Shown here: one piece after another, positions 1-9,747 of the stretch | How the letters are laid out: every line of letters starts with the position of its first letter | Position numbering within the stretch: the stretch's first letter is position 1 | DNA from: Lunatimonas lonarensis | Lineage (GTDB): Bacteria; Bacteroidota; Bacteroidia; Cytophagales; Cyclobacteriaceae | Direction of reading: 5' to 3' | NCBI RefSeq assembly: GCF_000390185.1 | Contig: NZ_AQHR01000041.1 | Coordinates: 151,434 to 215,433 of the forward strand | Length of the DNA: 64,000 nt | Program-made: the position numbers and the translations under genes | Notes under the pieces: model-generated | Told to the model about the DNA's origin: nothing | Seen by the model: the letters and a program-made list of their open reading frames with translations, nothing else | The model's database searches: none

Positions 1-45
1 GATTCAGCCGATGGGGCAGCAGTCCGGGGTTTATCTTCTATTGCT

Positions 46-2148
46 TCACTCATTATCAATCAGGAATTGGGCAGCCCTAATTCGATCGGACAGTGTATCG
101 ATGGCTTGCGAGTAGATTGAATCCCATGTATCCATGGAAGCAACATCCTTTAACTCGATTGAATACTGTATGGCGGGAAGTACCCAAGACGCATACCCGC
201 TAAACGGATCCGTGGAAGCATACAGGGACTGGTACCAATTGCCAAAGGGCATCCCCTCCGGACGCAAAAAACTTTTCTCCCAGCCAAGCAGTTCCCGACT
301 TAAAGCCTTGGCCTGTCTGGTAGAAAGGCGGTTGCTGGCTAGTACTTCCTGAAGTTTCTTTTCAAAGGTCAACGCCACAGATGCCAGGTTTTTGATAGAT
401 TCGGCCGACTTGCTAAATCCCTTAAAATCAATGGAAAATGAAGAAATCTGTCTTTCGGCAGCTTCGAAGTGAACTGTCAAATCTTCGGCGTACCGGCTTG
501 GCCTGTAGGGTACCACATCCGCATTGGCTGTTCGCAGGGCCATTATGCCGACCCATTGCTCTACTGCGCCGCCCATTTTAAAAGTAGGATCCGCAAATTT
601 CTCGTAAAAAAAGAGGTTGTCGTAGTTCGTATGGTAAAGCGTAGGCCCCCCGGCCCCACCACTCAATGAGGGAATTCCGGCAAACATGTAAAAGGCAATA
701 TGGTCCGACCCACCGCCCAACGAGCCCATGGACGGCTCCGCATTTTTTCCGGCCCAAGAATCAAAAATAGTCTGTTCGGAATCAGGTAGCTTCACCGAGC
801 GGGTGGCACCGGCCATGATGTGTTTAAGGGTGGGAGAGGAGGCTCCCCGGACGTTTGGTCCGGAAACCCCCGCATCGAAATTCATGTAAGCTACCGCCTT
901 TGCCTGAAGCTCTTCCTTGAATTGCTCTACCCATTCGGATGAACCGATCACCCCATGCTCCTCGCCATCCCAATGCGCAATGAGGATGGAGCGTTTAGGT
1001 CGGTCTCCGTTGTTGGCCAGTTTACCCAATGTTTCACTCAGGGCCAACAACATGGCTGTACCACTGTTGGGATCCGTGGCTCCGAAGGACCAGGCATCGT
1101 AGTGACAGCCCAGTATGACCCACTCATCGGGGTAGGTACTGCCTTCCAATACCCCCACCACGTTATTGATTCGTACCAGCTCCCGTTTTTGGTTTACCTT
1201 CAGGCGAACGGTCAGGTCACTCCCGCCATCCAGGCGATACGTATAGGGAAGGCCGCCCTGCCAGCCTGAAGGTACCGGTGTCCCGGTCATCTTACCTATG
1301 ATTTCTTTTGCAGATCCATAGGGAATGGAGGTTACGGGTATAGTTGGGAGAGGCGCCTCTTCTGGACTTAGCCTTTTTACCTGCTCCTTGCCGTCCAAAG
1401 GGAGGGCCGGCACAAATGGGGTCAACGGATCTCCAGTGAAGGGCAGCGTCAACAAGGATCCGCGTTGTACGGAACTCTCATTGTAATAGATGCCCTCGGG
1501 ATAAACCAATCCTTTTGCGTATCCGCTATCTCCCGGGTCTGTAAAGATCAGTAGGCCGATGGCCCCATACTCCTCGGCAAATTTAGCCTTGTATCCCCGG
1601 AAATTACCGCCGTAGCGGGCAAGGACAATCTTTCCCTTTACGGATATGCCCATAGATTCCAACAGTTCAAAATCAGCTTTGGTACCATAGTTGACAAAGA
1701 CAATCTCACCGACCACGTCTCCACTGCCCGAATAGGCATTCCATCCTTGCTTGAGTTCGGGGTGGCTTGAATAAGGATCCTCAGGGAAAATAAACTCCTG
1801 CTGATTTAATGGCTGGCGAATGGGTGTCACCATCTCGACGCTGGATTCTCCGGGTTCTGGAGCAAGGTAAACATCATACGGATAGGCCTGCACCTTCCAT
1901 CCGGCCGCCTCCATGGTTTCGGCAAGGTATCGACCTACTTTGTGGTTGGCCTCGCTGCCTGCGATGTGCGGCTCCGAACTGATCCGTTCGAGATGATGTC
2001 GGAATCTGGAGAAATCCACTTGTTGCAGGAAACGTTCTTCCGTCTTCAACTGCTTCTCCAATGAATTGGAAGAAAAGCCAACATGTAGCTCTTGTGCTTG
2101 GAGATGGGTGAATCCTGTAACAAAGAGAGCAAGAAAGGCAAACTTCAT
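46..2148 (-). CDS. M28 family metallopeptidase (glutamate carboxypeptidase II-like), secreted
   Basis: Probable exported zinc aminopeptidase/carboxypeptidase of 700 aa. Residues 1-18 form a signal peptide ending near LQAQ. A PA (protease-associated) domain occupies about residues 120-260. The M28 catalytic domain follows with visible metal ligands: H349 and D351 in GCHYDAW, D359 in TDPNSG, the E396-E397 pair in WDGEEHG, and a late His in GGGSDHIAF. The C-terminal 120 residues resemble the transferrin-receptor-like dimerisation domain, so length and domain order fit the GCPII family. It lies 13 bp downstream of the NlpC/P60 lipoprotein gene and is probably the last gene of the minus-strand hydrolase run. 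Family and exported location are well supported; the peptide substrate is unknown. Confidence 0.93.
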   Translation of the reverse strand: MKFAFLALFVTGFTHLQAQELHVGFSSNSLEKQLKTEERFLQQVDFSRFRHHLERISSEPHIAGSEANHKVGRYLAETMEAAGWKVQAYPYDVYLAPEPGESSVEMVTPIRQPLNQQEFIFPEDPYSSHPELKQGWNAYSGSGDVVGEIVFVNYGTKADFELLESMGISVKGKIVLARYGGNFRGYKAKFAEEYGAIGLLIFTDPGDSGYAKGLVYPEGIYYNESSVQRGSLLTLPFTGDPLTPFVPALPLDGKEQVKRLSPEEAPLPTIPVTSIPYGSAKEIIGKMTGTPVPSGWQGGLPYTYRLDGGSDLTVRLKVNQKRELVRINNVVGVLEGSTYPDEWVILGCHYDAWSFGATDPNSGTAMLLALSETLGKLANNGDRPKRSILIAHWDGEEHGVIGSSEWVEQFKEELQAKAVAYMNFDAGVSGPNVRGASSPTLKHIMAGATRSVKLPDSEQTIFDSWAGKNAEPSMGSLGGGSDHIAFYMFAGIPSLSGGAGGPTLYHTNYDNLFFYEKFADPTFKMGGAVEQWVGIMALRTANADVVPYRPSRYAEDLTVHFEAAERQISSFSIDFKGFSKSAESIKNLASVALTFEKKLQEVLASNRLSTRQAKALSRELLGWEKSFLRPEGMPFGNWYQSLYASTDPFSGYASWVLPAIQYSIELKDVASMDTWDSIYSQAIDTLSDRIRAAQFLIDNE

Positions 2149-2161
2149 GTTTTGTAGTGGT

Positions 2162-3331
2162 TTATTGGATTAGGCTATTAACTTTCCACAGATGGTTCCC
2201 GGTGGTGTTCCGTATCCGTTTGCTACGCAGATATCGGTTGAGCTCGTATTCGTCGTAGTTTTCGTCATCCGGATCAAAGCTACTGATGCGAACCCTTCCC
2301 CTGGAGTGGATAAAGGAGTTGTCTCCGATCCACATGCCTACGTGGACCACTCGCTCGGGGGCATCTTCCGAGGCGGGAACACCAAAAAAGAGCAGATCTC
2401 CGACTTCTAAATTATCCCACCCCGCAGAGGTGTCTATGTCCTCACCTTCGCGGACTTGTTGGGATGCATCCCGTGGTATGATCATCCCATTTAGGAAATA
2501 AACCGTTTTTGTGAAACCGCTACAATCGACTCCTTTGGGTGATGTTCCTCCCCAAAGGTAGGGCACCCCCATCATCAGCTTAGCCGTTTTTATCAAATTG
2601 GTGTCAGAGAGTTCACGGGTTGCTATCCAATCCCCGTAGGCAATGGTTTCCAATCGGGGTACAAAACCTCTACGACCGTCCGGCAACTCAACCAGATGGA
2701 AGTTTCCCTCGGTAGCTATATGCTTGACCATATTCCCTGCCGTCAAATCGGAAACGGGCAGAGAGTTGAATGCCGCTTCCTGGTACAATGTGCCCAGCAT
2801 TTCGGTAAATACCACTTTTTCCGACGCGATCCATTCGTTCATTTCTTCACTGGATTTCAGTGCTATGCCGGCAGCATCTACCCAGGAAATATATCCTTCC
2901 GGTGTTTGAACCAAATACCAGGTATCTTCCTTCTTTAATACGCGAAGGGGGGTGCCCAGCAATGCCTGTGTGGCAAGTTCGGAAGAATGGCGGGGAGCAC
3001 TGCGAATATTTGCGACGGAGATGGTGACCAATGCTTGATTCCGATCACCAAGTGCTTCCTCGGGAAGCAGGGCAATGCTGTTTTGGTACGAAATGCTTTC
3101 CTGATCCAGTTTTGTGGTGAGGGAATTGATCGCTTCTGGAAGATTGGTTTCCCCCTGAAGCACTCCGTCCTGAAAACTAATCTCCCAAAGGGCAATCCGC
3201 TTATCGGGTGCGTGGTATAATCTAACTTCCGTTATCAATTCCTCCACCCTGGAATATTCGCTATCTGGCGCACAGGCAGCCCAAAAGGAAAGTAACAATA
3301 AAGTGACCGCGGTTTTCAAGTAGTGGTTCAT
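2162..3331 (-). CDS. NlpC/P60 family lipoprotein with SH3-like domains
   Basis: Predicted cell-wall hydrolase of 389 aa. The N-terminus has a lipobox (FWAAC), so it is probably a lipoprotein. The middle region, about residues 95-230, contains two bacterial SH3-like modules (for example RSAPRHSSELATQAL and a second module ending GFVPRLE). The C-terminal NlpC/P60 domain shows the catalytic Cys270 in GVDCSGF, a His in VVHVGMWIG and a third polar residue in FIHSRGRV. The family cleaves D-Glu-diaminopimelate type bonds in peptidoglycan stems or recycles muropeptides. It sits between amidohydrolase genes (126 bp upstream) and the M28 peptidase (13 bp downstream), consistent with an envelope peptide-degradation role, which is inference. 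Confidence 0.9.
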   Translation of the reverse strand: MNHYLKTAVTLLLLSFWAACAPDSEYSRVEELITEVRLYHAPDKRIALWEISFQDGVLQGETNLPEAINSLTTKLDQESISYQNSIALLPEEALGDRNQALVTISVANIRSAPRHSSELATQALLGTPLRVLKKEDTWYLVQTPEGYISWVDAAGIALKSSEEMNEWIASEKVVFTEMLGTLYQEAAFNSLPVSDLTAGNMVKHIATEGNFHLVELPDGRRGFVPRLETIAYGDWIATRELSDTNLIKTAKLMMGVPYLWGGTSPKGVDCSGFTKTVYFLNGMIIPRDASQQVREGEDIDTSAGWDNLEVGDLLFFGVPASEDAPERVVHVGMWIGDNSFIHSRGRVRISSFDPDDENYDEYELNRYLRSKRIRNTTGNHLWKVNSLIQ

Positions 3332-3457
3332 GACAGGCTTGGTTTTTGACAGTGTCTACTCGGCAATTAAAAGTGGGCTATTTGCAGAATAGGCAACAGG
3401 GCAAATATACCCGTCATTTGGAGATAATCGTTGTTTTGGCGCGACAAACTGTAAAAA

Positions 3458-4762
3458 TCATCGTGACAATCCGGGAGTTCTGTCGATAAATTCCTGGTAG
3501 AGCCTAATCTGTCGGTTGGTGATCGGAACCCGATATCCCTGAATAAACACATGGGGGATCTGGGTCTTGGGTTCAAAGGGATCCCCATCGGCAACAAACA
3601 GATTGGCAAGCTTGCCTTCTTCAAGCGAGCCGATTTCCTTTTCCAATCCAAATATTTCAGCTGCGTTTATGGTTACGGCTTTGAGGGCTTCCTCACCACC
3701 CAATCCATAGGCTGCCGCAAATCCGGCATGAAAAGGTAGGTTCCGAACGTTTTCGGCTTCGTTTGTGCGGAGTGCTACTTTCACCCCGGCCGCCGCCAGT
3801 TTTCCGGCATTGGCATAGGACACGTCATACCGATCTGAGTGCCGGGTGGGCAACGCCAATACAGGCCCTGTAATGACCGGGATACCTGCTTCCGCTATGG
3901 AGTCGGCAACACGCCACCCTTCTGCTACGCCGCTAAAAATGGGTTGAATGTGCTTTTCCTTCGTCCAGTCGATCGCACGCAAAATATCTGCGGCTGTATT
4001 GACCTCGATGATCAAAGGCATTTCCCCTCGAACCACGCGGGCCAGCTGTGCCATTTCAGGAAAGTACTCCAGTTTCGCTCCTGCCTGCGTAAGATGTGCG
4101 TAGCGAACCGCATTTTTCCACACCTCATCAAGCTGTTGGATGGCTTCGTTTGCTTCCTTTTTAACGGTTTCTTCGTTTCTGTTGTCATTTGGCCCCGTCC
4201 GTCCTGTATTGGGAAATGCCAGCATCACGCCCTTAAACCCAGCGTACATCTGCTCTGGCGTGTAGCCATCCAGGTGGATCAGGGCCGTAGTGCCGGGAAA
4301 CAGGCCTCCCGATGGTAGCGCCAAGGTAGTGGTTACACCGCTTACACGGGTCACCGGTATGGCGACAGCATTTGGGTTCACCGCGATCAGCGTCTGCATA
4401 TTGGGGGTGACATGCCCGATTTCCTGATAGTCTCTGGTTTCCTCGAGCGAGTTTACCTCAACCAATCCAAGCCGGGTTCCGGAGTCGATAAACCCAGGAT
4501 AAACAAATTTTCCTGTACAGTCTATTACCCGTACATCACCCTCTGGTAAATCCTTGCCTATGCGCTCAATCCTCCCGTTGTCTATCAGCAGGTCGGTCGC
4601 CTCCAATACACCCTGCGATACGGTGACCAACGTCCCTCCTTTCAGCAAAAAGGGACCCTTTTCAGATTTTAATACCGCACCTTCTTCTTGGCCATATAAC
4701 GGAGTTGCCAGGAAGGCCAGCAATAAAACGTGGAGGGTTATGTGGCGAAAATAAAACTTCAT
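3458..4762 (-). CDS. Amidohydrolase-fold protein lacking metal ligands (putative pseudoenzyme)
   Basis: A 434-aa exported protein of the imidazolonepropionase-like amidohydrolase family, with a signal peptide ending near LYGQ. The fold landmarks remain: the N-terminal beta-sandwich, PGFID at residues 89-93, and the C-terminal 'EIGSLEEGKLANLFV' signature. The metal-binding positions are all changed. The HxH after PGFID is GTR (95-97); the motif equivalent to IHCHS in the neighbouring paralogue reads IEVNT; the SHVNEG equivalent reads SGVAEG; the catalytic Asp of NSD is replaced by RTNEA. It follows the catalytically intact paralogue (4798-6189) by 35 bp and is probably co-transcribed with it. 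It is most likely a non-catalytic partner, though a shifted metal site cannot be excluded. Confidence 0.85.
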   Translation of the reverse strand: MKFYFRHITLHVLLLAFLATPLYGQEEGAVLKSEKGPFLLKGGTLVTVSQGVLEATDLLIDNGRIERIGKDLPEGDVRVIDCTGKFVYPGFIDSGTRLGLVEVNSLEETRDYQEIGHVTPNMQTLIAVNPNAVAIPVTRVSGVTTTLALPSGGLFPGTTALIHLDGYTPEQMYAGFKGVMLAFPNTGRTGPNDNRNEETVKKEANEAIQQLDEVWKNAVRYAHLTQAGAKLEYFPEMAQLARVVRGEMPLIIEVNTAADILRAIDWTKEKHIQPIFSGVAEGWRVADSIAEAGIPVITGPVLALPTRHSDRYDVSYANAGKLAAAGVKVALRTNEAENVRNLPFHAGFAAAYGLGGEEALKAVTINAAEIFGLEKEIGSLEEGKLANLFVADGDPFEPKTQIPHVFIQGYRVPITNRQIRLYQEFIDRTPGLSR

Positions 4763-4797
4763 GGATAGGCGGATTGAATGGATGGTCTTACGTTGGA

Positions 4798-6189
4798 TCA
4801 GTGCCGATGCTCGAATAGATTTCTGCCAAAGTTGCTGAAATAAAAGGACACATCCTGCATACAGCTATGGTCTTGTGAATATAGAAATATTGGTTCCACC
4901 AGTTCGGAGGGGTTAACTTTCAAACGCTGATCCTCACGGTCGTTGCTTCGGTCGAAGTACTTGACACCGTCGACAAAGGTCATTTGCGGAATGGTATAAA
5001 CAGAAAGTGGGTGCTTATCAAACAAAACCAAGTCAGCCTGCTTTCCTACCTCTATCGAACCGACTAAACGGTCTATTCCCAGTTGTTTTGCGGGATTGAT
5101 GGTGATCATTGCGAGTGCCTCCTCATCACTTAGTCCCCCATAGCGTTGGGTTTTGGCCGCTTCATGGTAAAGATGCCGAATGACCTCACCCGAGTCGGAA
5201 TTTATCGACGTGATCACCCCGTTTCGGGCCAGCACAGCTGCATTGTAAGCGGTAGAATAGTACACTTCAAACTTGTAGGCCCACCAATCGGAAAAAATTG
5301 ACGCACCCATTGTGTACTCCGCGAGCTCCGGTGCTACCTTGAATCCCTCGTTTACATGCGAGAAAACTATCTTTTCTATCCCATACTCCCTGCAAAGCTC
5401 GATTAGCATGTAGATTTCATCCGCCCGGTAGGAATGGCAATGTATGATGATCTTTCCGTCCAAAATATCGCTGATGGTTTGCAATCTCGCGTCGAATTTC
5501 GGCGGGATCTCGGTAGTGTTCTTCTGCGAAAGTGAGCGGTAGTATCTTTCTAACGCCGCTTTGTACTGTAGGGCTTCCTCAAATCCGTTCCTGATCACTG
5601 CCTCAACCCCCATACGGCTCTTCGGCTGCAAACCCTTTCCCCTGCCGTGTACTCGGGTGGGGTTCTCGCCTAAGGCAAATTTGATGGTCCTTGGCGCGTC
5701 GGCCATTACCAAGCGTTCCGGATCTTTGGTGCCGTAGCGGTGTTTCAGGGTTATATTTTCACCTCCAATGGCATTGGCTGACCCGTGCATGGCGTGGGAG
5801 ATCGTTACGCCTCCGGCAAGTGCCCTGTAGATGCCCACATCAAAGGGATTTATCACATCGCGCATTTTGACCTCCGAGGTAATGGGACTCGTTGCTTCGT
5901 TGATGGATTCCAAGCCAATATGTGAATGCGCGTCGATGATCCCGGGCATCAAAAACTGCCCCGACGCATCAATTTCAGTTGGGTTACCGGTAGGTCGGAT
6001 GCCTTTACCTATCTGTTTGATCTTTCCATCCTGAATCCATACGTCGGTATTCTCCAATGTCCCCTGCGTGATGGTAATAACCGTCGCATTTTTGATGAGG
6101 TAACTATCCTTCGATTGGTCCTGCGCTAAAAGGGGCAGGACGGAAGTGCTCCAAAAAGCAGCGAGCATGAGTAAAAAGCCTCTATTCAT
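4798..6189 (-). CDS. Amidohydrolase (imidazolonepropionase-like), metal site intact
   Basis: A 463-aa exported metal-dependent hydrolase with a signal peptide ending around LLAQ. The amidohydrolase metal ligands are visible: H88 and H90 in DAHSHIG, a His in IIHCHSYRADE, a His in FSHVNEG and the Asp of SINSDSGE. The C-terminus has the usual GSIEVGKQADLVLFD strand. It is the only one of three neighbouring paralogues to keep these ligands. Its ATG overlaps the TGA of the upstream paralogue by four bases (ATGA), implying translational coupling. Substrate is unknown; the family acts on cyclic amides, imidazolones and dipeptides, so peptide-derived compounds are plausible given the NlpC and M28 neighbours. 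Confidence 0.9.
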   Translation of the reverse strand: MNRGFLLMLAAFWSTSVLPLLAQDQSKDSYLIKNATVITITQGTLENTDVWIQDGKIKQIGKGIRPTGNPTEIDASGQFLMPGIIDAHSHIGLESINEATSPITSEVKMRDVINPFDVGIYRALAGGVTISHAMHGSANAIGGENITLKHRYGTKDPERLVMADAPRTIKFALGENPTRVHGRGKGLQPKSRMGVEAVIRNGFEEALQYKAALERYYRSLSQKNTTEIPPKFDARLQTISDILDGKIIIHCHSYRADEIYMLIELCREYGIEKIVFSHVNEGFKVAPELAEYTMGASIFSDWWAYKFEVYYSTAYNAAVLARNGVITSINSDSGEVIRHLYHEAAKTQRYGGLSDEEALAMITINPAKQLGIDRLVGSIEVGKQADLVLFDKHPLSVYTIPQMTFVDGVKYFDRSNDREDQRLKVNPSELVEPIFLYSQDHSCMQDVSFYFSNFGRNLFEHRH

Positions 6190-7862
6190 ATGTTTGGCTT
6201 ATCGGTTTTCTTTGCGTTGAACGGAAAGCGATCGTTCCCCATAATGTCCATGATACCACTGAAGGAATTGCTGGAGACATCACCTTTAACGTTTAGACGA
6301 ATGTCCCGATCTCCGCTTCTTAGTGTAAGTCCAAAACTCATCATAGTGGCTGTTTTTCGAACGTTTTCCAACAGGATGGTCTTATGGCCTGGTTTTTCGG
6401 GATCGTCTATCGTTATTTCGCCCACCCATTTTCCGGATTCCTGCCAGAGGGAAAAATCTCCAAAAGCTTTCCCGGAAGGGGTAGAGGCTTGGTATCGCCA
6501 GACTTCCGTTTTTGCTGTTTTGGTATCTGCATTCTCCTTTTTTTCCTTTTTCTCGTATTCAAACACCTGACCATTGACAATTACCTGACTGATCTGAACC
6601 TCGGGATCAAAGATCGGCCGGGTAGTCACAACAAAATTGGCCATTTTTCCAGCCTTGATGTCCCCGGTAAGTTGATCCACTTTCAGTAGCTTGGCGGCAT
6701 TGACGGTGAGTGCGGCCAAAGCAGCTTCCTCCGATAAGCCATGGGCTATCATTATCCTTAGATTTGATAGAAACTTGTCGCTGGCCAATTGCTTGGTTGT
6801 AAATCCAAATGGAATGCCCGCTGCCTCGAATTTAGCAGGCAACGACAGCCTATCTTCATACGCCTCCAATACGCGTTGGCTTAAGCGTTCAAACTCTCCA
6901 CCTGTCTCGGAGGATTTTTTTGAGAGGTCAGGTTCCACCGGAAGATTAAGACTCAATGCCACACCCACGTTCCAATTTTTGATATCATTCAGGTATTCTT
7001 CGCCTTCTGAGATGCCACCCAATATCAGGTCAAACCCAAACTCCTTCTTGAGCCTTAGTGCCCTGCCTACGTCCAAAGCGGAATTTGTCTCGAAGTAAAC
7101 AGGCTTTTGCGCTTTGACAAGAGGAATCAGATTTTCTAAAACCGGATTTTTCTCCGGGATGGAAACCCCAACATTTGAGTTGAAACGTGCTAGGTGAACG
7201 TCCAAAACCCTTGCATTTTCGAACAGATCACGGAATTTGGCCATTATCCCCAGGTTGTTGGAAGGGTACATGCCTCCAACCGCACTGAACCTGGCGTACA
7301 CAGAAGACCTTTCCTTAACAACCAAGGCTGACTTATCCGAATTATCGTAGCCTACGAGTGCCGAGTTTCCAGGAAGCATCCCCATGCCCATAGGGATTAC
7401 TTGGGCTAAGGTAAATCCAAGTTTCCTCCATTCGCTAATCTGGGGGTAGGCGGGATTGAAATGGTTTAGGACAGAGACTTCCGGATGGATCCCCGCCAGG
7501 TAGTCCTCGGGCTTAGAGCTGTCAAAGTTTTTTGGCTTTTCCATGGCAGGGGGCGTGGAAACACCTCTTTTGTTTGCCATATCGATAAAGCCGGGATACA
7601 CGTACAGGGAGTCTCCCTGAATGATTTCCGCCTCGGGGGGGAACTTAAGATTTTTTCCAACGGCCTTGATTATTCCATCGGAGAACAATACATCCTGGCC
7701 GGTTTGCGTGGTCTTTGGGTCGATGATGAGCGTAGCATTCCGTATCAGATAGGTTCGCGTAACCGCTCGCTTACCTGTAGGATCACTCTGTCCAAACCCA
7801 CTAAGGAAAGGCAGAAAAAAACATAAAAAAAACAGGATTTTCCTTGGTCTTTTTAAAGCCAT
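6186..7862 (-). CDS. Amidohydrolase-fold protein lacking metal ligands, with C-terminal extension
   Basis: First gene of the minus-strand run; 558 aa with a hydrophobic N-terminal signal (to about residue 24). Residues 30-430 align with the amidohydrolase fold of the two downstream genes, with PGFID at about 90-94 and GDIKAGKMANFVV near the end of the barrel. Every expected metal ligand is replaced: HxH is ANK (96-98), IHCHS becomes YFETNS, and SHVNEG becomes GGISEG. About 110 residues after the barrel form a beta-rich tail with no recognised domain (a Lys/Glu-rich linker, then a segment ending DRFPFNAKK). The stop overlaps the next start as ATGA. A partner subunit of the intact enzyme is the simplest reading. 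Confidence 0.84.
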   Translation of the reverse strand: MALKRPRKILFFLCFFLPFLSGFGQSDPTGKRAVTRTYLIRNATLIIDPKTTQTGQDVLFSDGIIKAVGKNLKFPPEAEIIQGDSLYVYPGFIDMANKRGVSTPPAMEKPKNFDSSKPEDYLAGIHPEVSVLNHFNPAYPQISEWRKLGFTLAQVIPMGMGMLPGNSALVGYDNSDKSALVVKERSSVYARFSAVGGMYPSNNLGIMAKFRDLFENARVLDVHLARFNSNVGVSIPEKNPVLENLIPLVKAQKPVYFETNSALDVGRALRLKKEFGFDLILGGISEGEEYLNDIKNWNVGVALSLNLPVEPDLSKKSSETGGEFERLSQRVLEAYEDRLSLPAKFEAAGIPFGFTTKQLASDKFLSNLRIMIAHGLSEEAALAALTVNAAKLLKVDQLTGDIKAGKMANFVVTTRPIFDPEVQISQVIVNGQVFEYEKKEKKENADTKTAKTEVWRYQASTPSGKAFGDFSLWQESGKWVGEITIDDPEKPGHKTILLENVRKTATMMSFGLTLRSGDRDIRLNVKGDVSSNSFSGIMDIMGNDRFPFNAKKTDKPNI

Positions 7863-8059
7863 ATTGCTAAATCAACATCAACCTGCAAGGTAACGGTATC
7901 CAGGACATGGAAAAAAGGATTTTCCGCAAAAGTTCAAATCAGGGGAGGAGTGGCAACGCTCAATCTTTAGGCAATGCCTTGCCCAACGCAGCTAGCCGTC
8001 TGATGGCCTTGCGTGCCATAATATATTGAGGTGGTTGATCAGGTTTATAATCCAATTTT

Positions 8060-8067
8060 TATATTTG
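8060..8067 (+). promoter_or_regulatory. Bacteroidota -7 box upstream of methyltransferase gene
   Basis: TATATTTG matches the Bacteroidota consensus TAnnTTTG exactly and lies 22 bases before the ATG at 8090. A TTG triplet at 8035-8037, 22 bases upstream, could be the -33 element. It sits in the 227-bp divergent gap between the amidohydrolase run and this gene. Assigned by motif only. Confidence 0.5.
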
Positions 8068-8089
8068 CCTTTCATTCAAACTAAACTAT

Positions 8090-8635
8090 ATGGGTAAGGG
8101 GTCGCTTGTCAAGGAGCTTTTTTTCAACATCAAAACAACCGGTGCGTTAACGTTTAGCTCTAAATCCCTTGTAAACAAAATGTTGTCGTTTGCAGACTTT
8201 TCGGAGGCAACATTGATCGTTGAATTAGGAGGCGGTGATGGGAGTATCACAAAGGGGATCGTCGAGCGAATGCGTCCCGATGCAAAACTGTTGGTTTTTG
8301 AGATTAACGAGCATTTCTGCAAAAATCTTGAAGCGCAGTTTACACAACCCAATGTAAAAATCGTTTGTGACTCAGCGGAAAAGCTGGATGATTACCTGAA
8401 CGGAAACAAGGCTGATCTGATCCTCTCTTCTTTGCCTTTCTCCCTTATTCCCAAAGACGTCCGAACCCGCATCATAGAAAAATCAAGCGCTTTCCTGCAT
8501 GACAAGGGCAGGTTTATCCAGATTCTTTACGCCTATTCCCTCAAATACCATTTAGCCCCCTATTTTAAGCAAATAAAAACCACCTTTACCCTAAAGAATT
8601 TTCCGCCAACACTCATAATGATCTGTGAGCGATAA
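8090..8635 (+). CDS. Class I SAM-dependent methyltransferase (phospholipid N-methyltransferase/KsgA-like)
   Basis: A 181-aa cytosolic methyltransferase with a Rossmann-type motif I (VELGGGDGSIT, about residues 44-54), an acidic motif II end (LLVFEINEHF) and a motif IV-like stretch (ADLILSSLPFS). SSLPFS resembles the NxPF/NLPY motif of rRNA adenine dimethyltransferases and the COG3963 phospholipid N-methyltransferases. The protein is shorter than KsgA and lacks its C-terminal domain, so the COG3963-like assignment is favoured. Substrate cannot be decided from sequence. It is followed after 50 bp by the radical SAM gene on the same strand. Confidence 0.8.
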   Translation: MGKGSLVKELFFNIKTTGALTFSSKSLVNKMLSFADFSEATLIVELGGGDGSITKGIVERMRPDAKLLVFEINEHFCKNLEAQFTQPNVKIVCDSAEKLDDYLNGNKADLILSSLPFSLIPKDVRTRIIEKSSAFLHDKGRFIQILYAYSLKYHLAPYFKQIKTTFTLKNFPPTLIMICER

Positions 8636-8685
8636 TACGGTCCTGCCGATTGGTTATTACGCCAAAATAGGGTAGATTAGGGTGT

Positions 8686-9747
8686 ATGAATCCAGAATTT
8701 CTAAAAGGCCGGGCAGCGGGATATGCTCCATCCAACCTGTTTTTGAAACAACATGTGGTACAGGAGTTCCCAGAGGGATTGGACGAGGAGTTGATCTCGG
8801 GCAGGCCCAAGACAGAATTTATCATCGTGGGGACAGTAAACCCGCTGAGCAAAAATGACAGCCCCGACCTTCGTCTAAATTATTCGGTGAATCCCTATCA
8901 GGGGTGCGAACACGGATGCATCTATTGTTATGCCAGAAACAGCCACACGTATTGGGGCTATGATGCCGGCCTGGGTTTTGAAACGACTATCTTGGTCAAG
9001 CAGGGCATAGATAAGGCATTGGAAAAAGCCTTCCGGCGAAAGGACTATCAACCGGCCACAATTCTTCTATCAGGGAATACGGACTGTTACCAGCCGGCGG
9101 AAAAGAAATTCCAGCTGACGAGGCGTGTGTTGGAAACCTGTCTGGCGTTTAGACATCCTGTCAGCATCATAACAAAAAACGTACTTGTGCGCCGGGATAT
9201 AGACCTACTGGAGGAAATGGCCGGGCATCGCTTGGTGCATATCTATTTTTCGATAAACCACGTCGATGATGGACTGAAGTCGTTGCTGGAGCCCCGCACC
9301 GCAACTGCAGATCGAAAGTTTAAGTTAATGGCGGAGTTTAGTGCCAAAGGCATTCCCTGCGGGGTGATGGTGGCTCCCATCATTCCGGGGATCAACATGC
9401 AGGATATAGACCAAATCATAGCCAAGAGTGCGGCAGCTGGCGCCTTGGGAGCGGGTTACACTGTTGTACGCTTGAATGGGCAGTTGGAGGAGCTTTTTAG
9501 AGAATGGCTCCAGCGCCATTTTCCCGACCGCGTCACAAAGGTGATCAATCAGATAAGGGAGTTGCATGGAGGATCGGTCAATGACTCAGTATGGGGAAGG
9601 AGAATGAAAGGGGAGGGAGTATTGGCCCAGGTGATTCAGCAACTTTTCACGCGGGCGGTTTCCAGGCATTTACCAGGACGAACCATGCCGGACTATGATT
9701 TTACCCAGTTTGTTCGTGGCGGCCAACTAAACCTTTTCGATGTATGA
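8686..9747 (+). CDS. PA0069-family radical SAM protein (SplB-like)
   Basis: A 353-aa radical SAM enzyme. The 4Fe-4S cysteine motif is CEHGCIYC with C74, C78 and C81; its Cx3Cx2C spacing and the preceding NPYQG are typical of the PA0069/SplB-like (Rv2578c) group. A downstream TDCYQPAEK segment and the SINHVDDG and APIIPGIN strands complete the partial TIM barrel. The reaction of this subfamily is not established; homology to spore photoproduct lyase does not prove DNA repair. The stop overlaps the start of the DUF3253 gene (ATGA at 9744-9747), so the two are translationally coupled. Confidence 0.88.
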   Translation: MNPEFLKGRAAGYAPSNLFLKQHVVQEFPEGLDEELISGRPKTEFIIVGTVNPLSKNDSPDLRLNYSVNPYQGCEHGCIYCYARNSHTYWGYDAGLGFETTILVKQGIDKALEKAFRRKDYQPATILLSGNTDCYQPAEKKFQLTRRVLETCLAFRHPVSIITKNVLVRRDIDLLEEMAGHRLVHIYFSINHVDDGLKSLLEPRTATADRKFKLMAEFSAKGIPCGVMVAPIIPGINMQDIDQIIAKSAAAGALGAGYTVVRLNGQLEELFREWLQRHFPDRVTKVINQIRELHGGSVNDSVWGRRMKGEGVLAQVIQQLFTRAVSRHLPGRTMPDYDFTQFVRGGQLNLFDV

